Assembly (NCBI RefSeq): GCF_900182705.1
Contig: NZ_FXTP01000011.1
Coordinates: forward strand, 1 to 64,000
Origin: Gracilimonas mengyeensis
Lineage (GTDB): Bacteria > Bacteroidota > Rhodothermia > Balneolales > Balneolaceae
Length of the DNA: 64,000 nucleotides
Reading direction: 5' to 3'
Shown here: in pieces, positions 63,246 through 64,000 of the stretch
Layout: each line of letters opens with the position of its first letter
Position numbering within the stretch: the stretch's first letter is position 1
Notes under the pieces: model-generated
Databases searched by the model: none
What the model saw: only the letters and a program-made list of their open reading frames with translations
What the model was told of the DNA's origin: nothing
Made by a program: the position numbers and the translations under genes

Positions 63246-63839
63246 ATGAAAAATATCCCTAACATATTAAGTGCCATACGGATGGTTCTGGCGCCGATAT
63301 TCCTGTTCATGTATATACAGGACGAGCTCATCTGGCGCTCGCTAAGTGTTGCCGTCTTTGCCACTGCGGCTGTTACCGATTATTTTGATGGCAAAATAGC
63401 CCGCTATTACAAAGTGGAAAGTGATTTCGGGGTTTTCCTGGATCCGCTGGCCGACAAGTTTCTCACTTTTGCCGGCTTCTTCTGCCTCCCTTTTCTGGAT
63501 ACTGCACAATTCCCCTGGTGGGCAGTAGCCCTGATCGTAATCAGGGATGTTGGGGTAACAGGCTTACGCATCTACACCAACCGGAAAGATATTGTTCTGG
63601 AGACCCGCTTTACGGCCAAAGCAAAAACCATGGTACAGATGATCTTTCTTTATGCCGTACTGCTACTGGGTGTTTTTAAAGAAGCAGATATTGAATTTGC
63701 CAACCTTGCAAACCAGTTTTTTAATTCCGGTCTGCTCTATTACGCCATGATGTTTGTTACGGTGCTCACGGTTTACTCAGGCATTGAGTACCTGTGGGTA
63801 AACCGAAAGATTCTAAATTCCCAGTCTCAAGCTTCATGA
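63246..63839 (+). CDS. pgsA: CDP-diacylglycerol-glycerol-3-phosphate 3-phosphatidyltransferase
   Basis: PgsA makes phosphatidylglycerophosphate from CDP-diacylglycerol, the first step to phosphatidylglycerol. The 197-residue membrane protein has the CDP-alcohol phosphotransferase motif AAVTDYFDGKIARYYKVESDFGVFLDPLAD, of which the D-x2-DG-x2-AR-x8-G-x3-D-x3-D pattern is complete, and about five transmembrane segments. The start follows NIPNILSAIRMVLAP, typical of the family. It overlaps pgpA by 4 bp. Confidence 0.93.
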   Translation: MKNIPNILSAIRMVLAPIFLFMYIQDELIWRSLSVAVFATAAVTDYFDGKIARYYKVESDFGVFLDPLADKFLTFAGFFCLPFLDTAQFPWWAVALIVIRDVGVTGLRIYTNRKDIVLETRFTAKAKTMVQMIFLYAVLLLGVFKEADIEFANLANQFFNSGLLYYAMMFVTVLTVYSGIEYLWVNRKILNSQSQAS

Positions 63840-64000
63840 ACGCCTTAAAGTTTTTCCTCGGAACAGGATGTTTCTCAGGCCTGTTTCCCAAAACACCGGG
63901 AACGGCCGGAAGCCTGGTTTTTCTGTTTCCCTTGTATCATGCGCTACAAATATCAACGGTTTGGCCTGTTATTCTCATTGTACTCTCAGCCTCGGCCGTT
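63836..64000 (+). CDS. pgpA: Phosphatidylglycerophosphatase A, partial (window edge)
   Basis: The frame starts with an ATG that overlaps the pgsA stop (ATGA) and continues to the window end, 55 codons. The visible part, FLGTGCFSGLFPKTPGTAGS, has the PgpA glycine-proline motif (GxxPxxPGTxGS) and a following hydrophobic helix. PgpA removes the phosphate after PgsA to give phosphatidylglycerol; the operon order supports this. Confidence 0.85.
   Translation, partial: MNALKFFLGTGCFSGLFPKTPGTAGSLVFLFPLYHALQISTVWPVILIVLSASAV

Overview
The window looks like chromosomal DNA of a Balneolota-type marine bacterium (Balneolales; relatives such as Gracilimonas or Balneola), in the wider Bacteroidota/Rhodothermota neighbourhood. 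The reasons are a secreted esterase ending in a NPFNPTTQ type sorting domain, a TonB receptor with an N-terminal carboxypeptidase-like domain, a bacillithiol deacetylase, a pyrophosphate-type phosphofructokinase signature, many lipoproteins, and intergenic regions filled with short palindromic repeats. The assignment is inferred from gene content only. No rRNA, tRNA, CRISPR array, prophage or complete insertion sequence was seen.

Layout. 0.2-9.9 kb: accessory polysaccharide genes (GH115 alpha-glucuronidase, a BNR beta-propeller lipoprotein, a CE15-like glucuronoyl esterase with FnIII repeats and a sorting tail) plus three small envelope genes; together these suggest glucuronic-acid-containing glycans such as xylan or algal polymers. 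10.0-16.0 kb: phosphofructokinase, a flavoprotein related to sulfide:quinone reductase but lacking a key cysteine, glgC, rsgA, and a secreted beta-rich protein. 16.4-23.7 kb: a minus-strand MacAB/TolC-type efflux locus (two FtsX permeases, TolC, MacA-like adaptor, ATPase) with three small YqjD/YqjE-like membrane proteins in the middle. 24-30 kb: bshB1, a Crp-family regulator, an MBL hydrolase, a KefB-type antiporter, a membrane-anchored thioredoxin and a ZIP transporter with a Fur-like box. 30-36 kb: TatD, a BadF-type kinase, a tryptophan dioxygenase/kynureninase pair, a DUF559 endonuclease between two structured repeats, and an inositol-phosphatase family protein.

36-43 kb is repeat-rich and holds a large lipoprotein and an AsmA-like protein. 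42.7-46 kb: rpiB-glyA-tatC and an FKBP lipoprotein. 46-53.6 kb (minus): a BamA/D15-type barrel, a SpoIIE phosphatase with a 7TM sensor, a DUF4097 protein, alr, and a phytoene-desaturase-like oxidoreductase. 53.8-64 kb: sppA, an MBL hydrolase, a small zinc-ribbon protein, a TonB receptor behind a possibly structured leader, a degenerate M1-peptidase/HEAT protein with hisN, a YceI protein, and pgsA-pgpA (pgpA cut by the window edge).

The most interesting signal is the DUF559 locus (34.1-35.0 kb). A single small endonuclease gene fills the gap between two 217-bp palindromic repeats. A stem in these repeats shows a compensatory base-pair change, and a gene-less element of the same architecture lies 1.3 kb away. 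This could be a REP-like mobile unit built around a PD-(D/E)XK nuclease. A second repeat family (16.1 and 36.5 kb), also with a covarying stem, and a paired-stem leader ahead of the TonB receptor are the next best candidates for undescribed elements.
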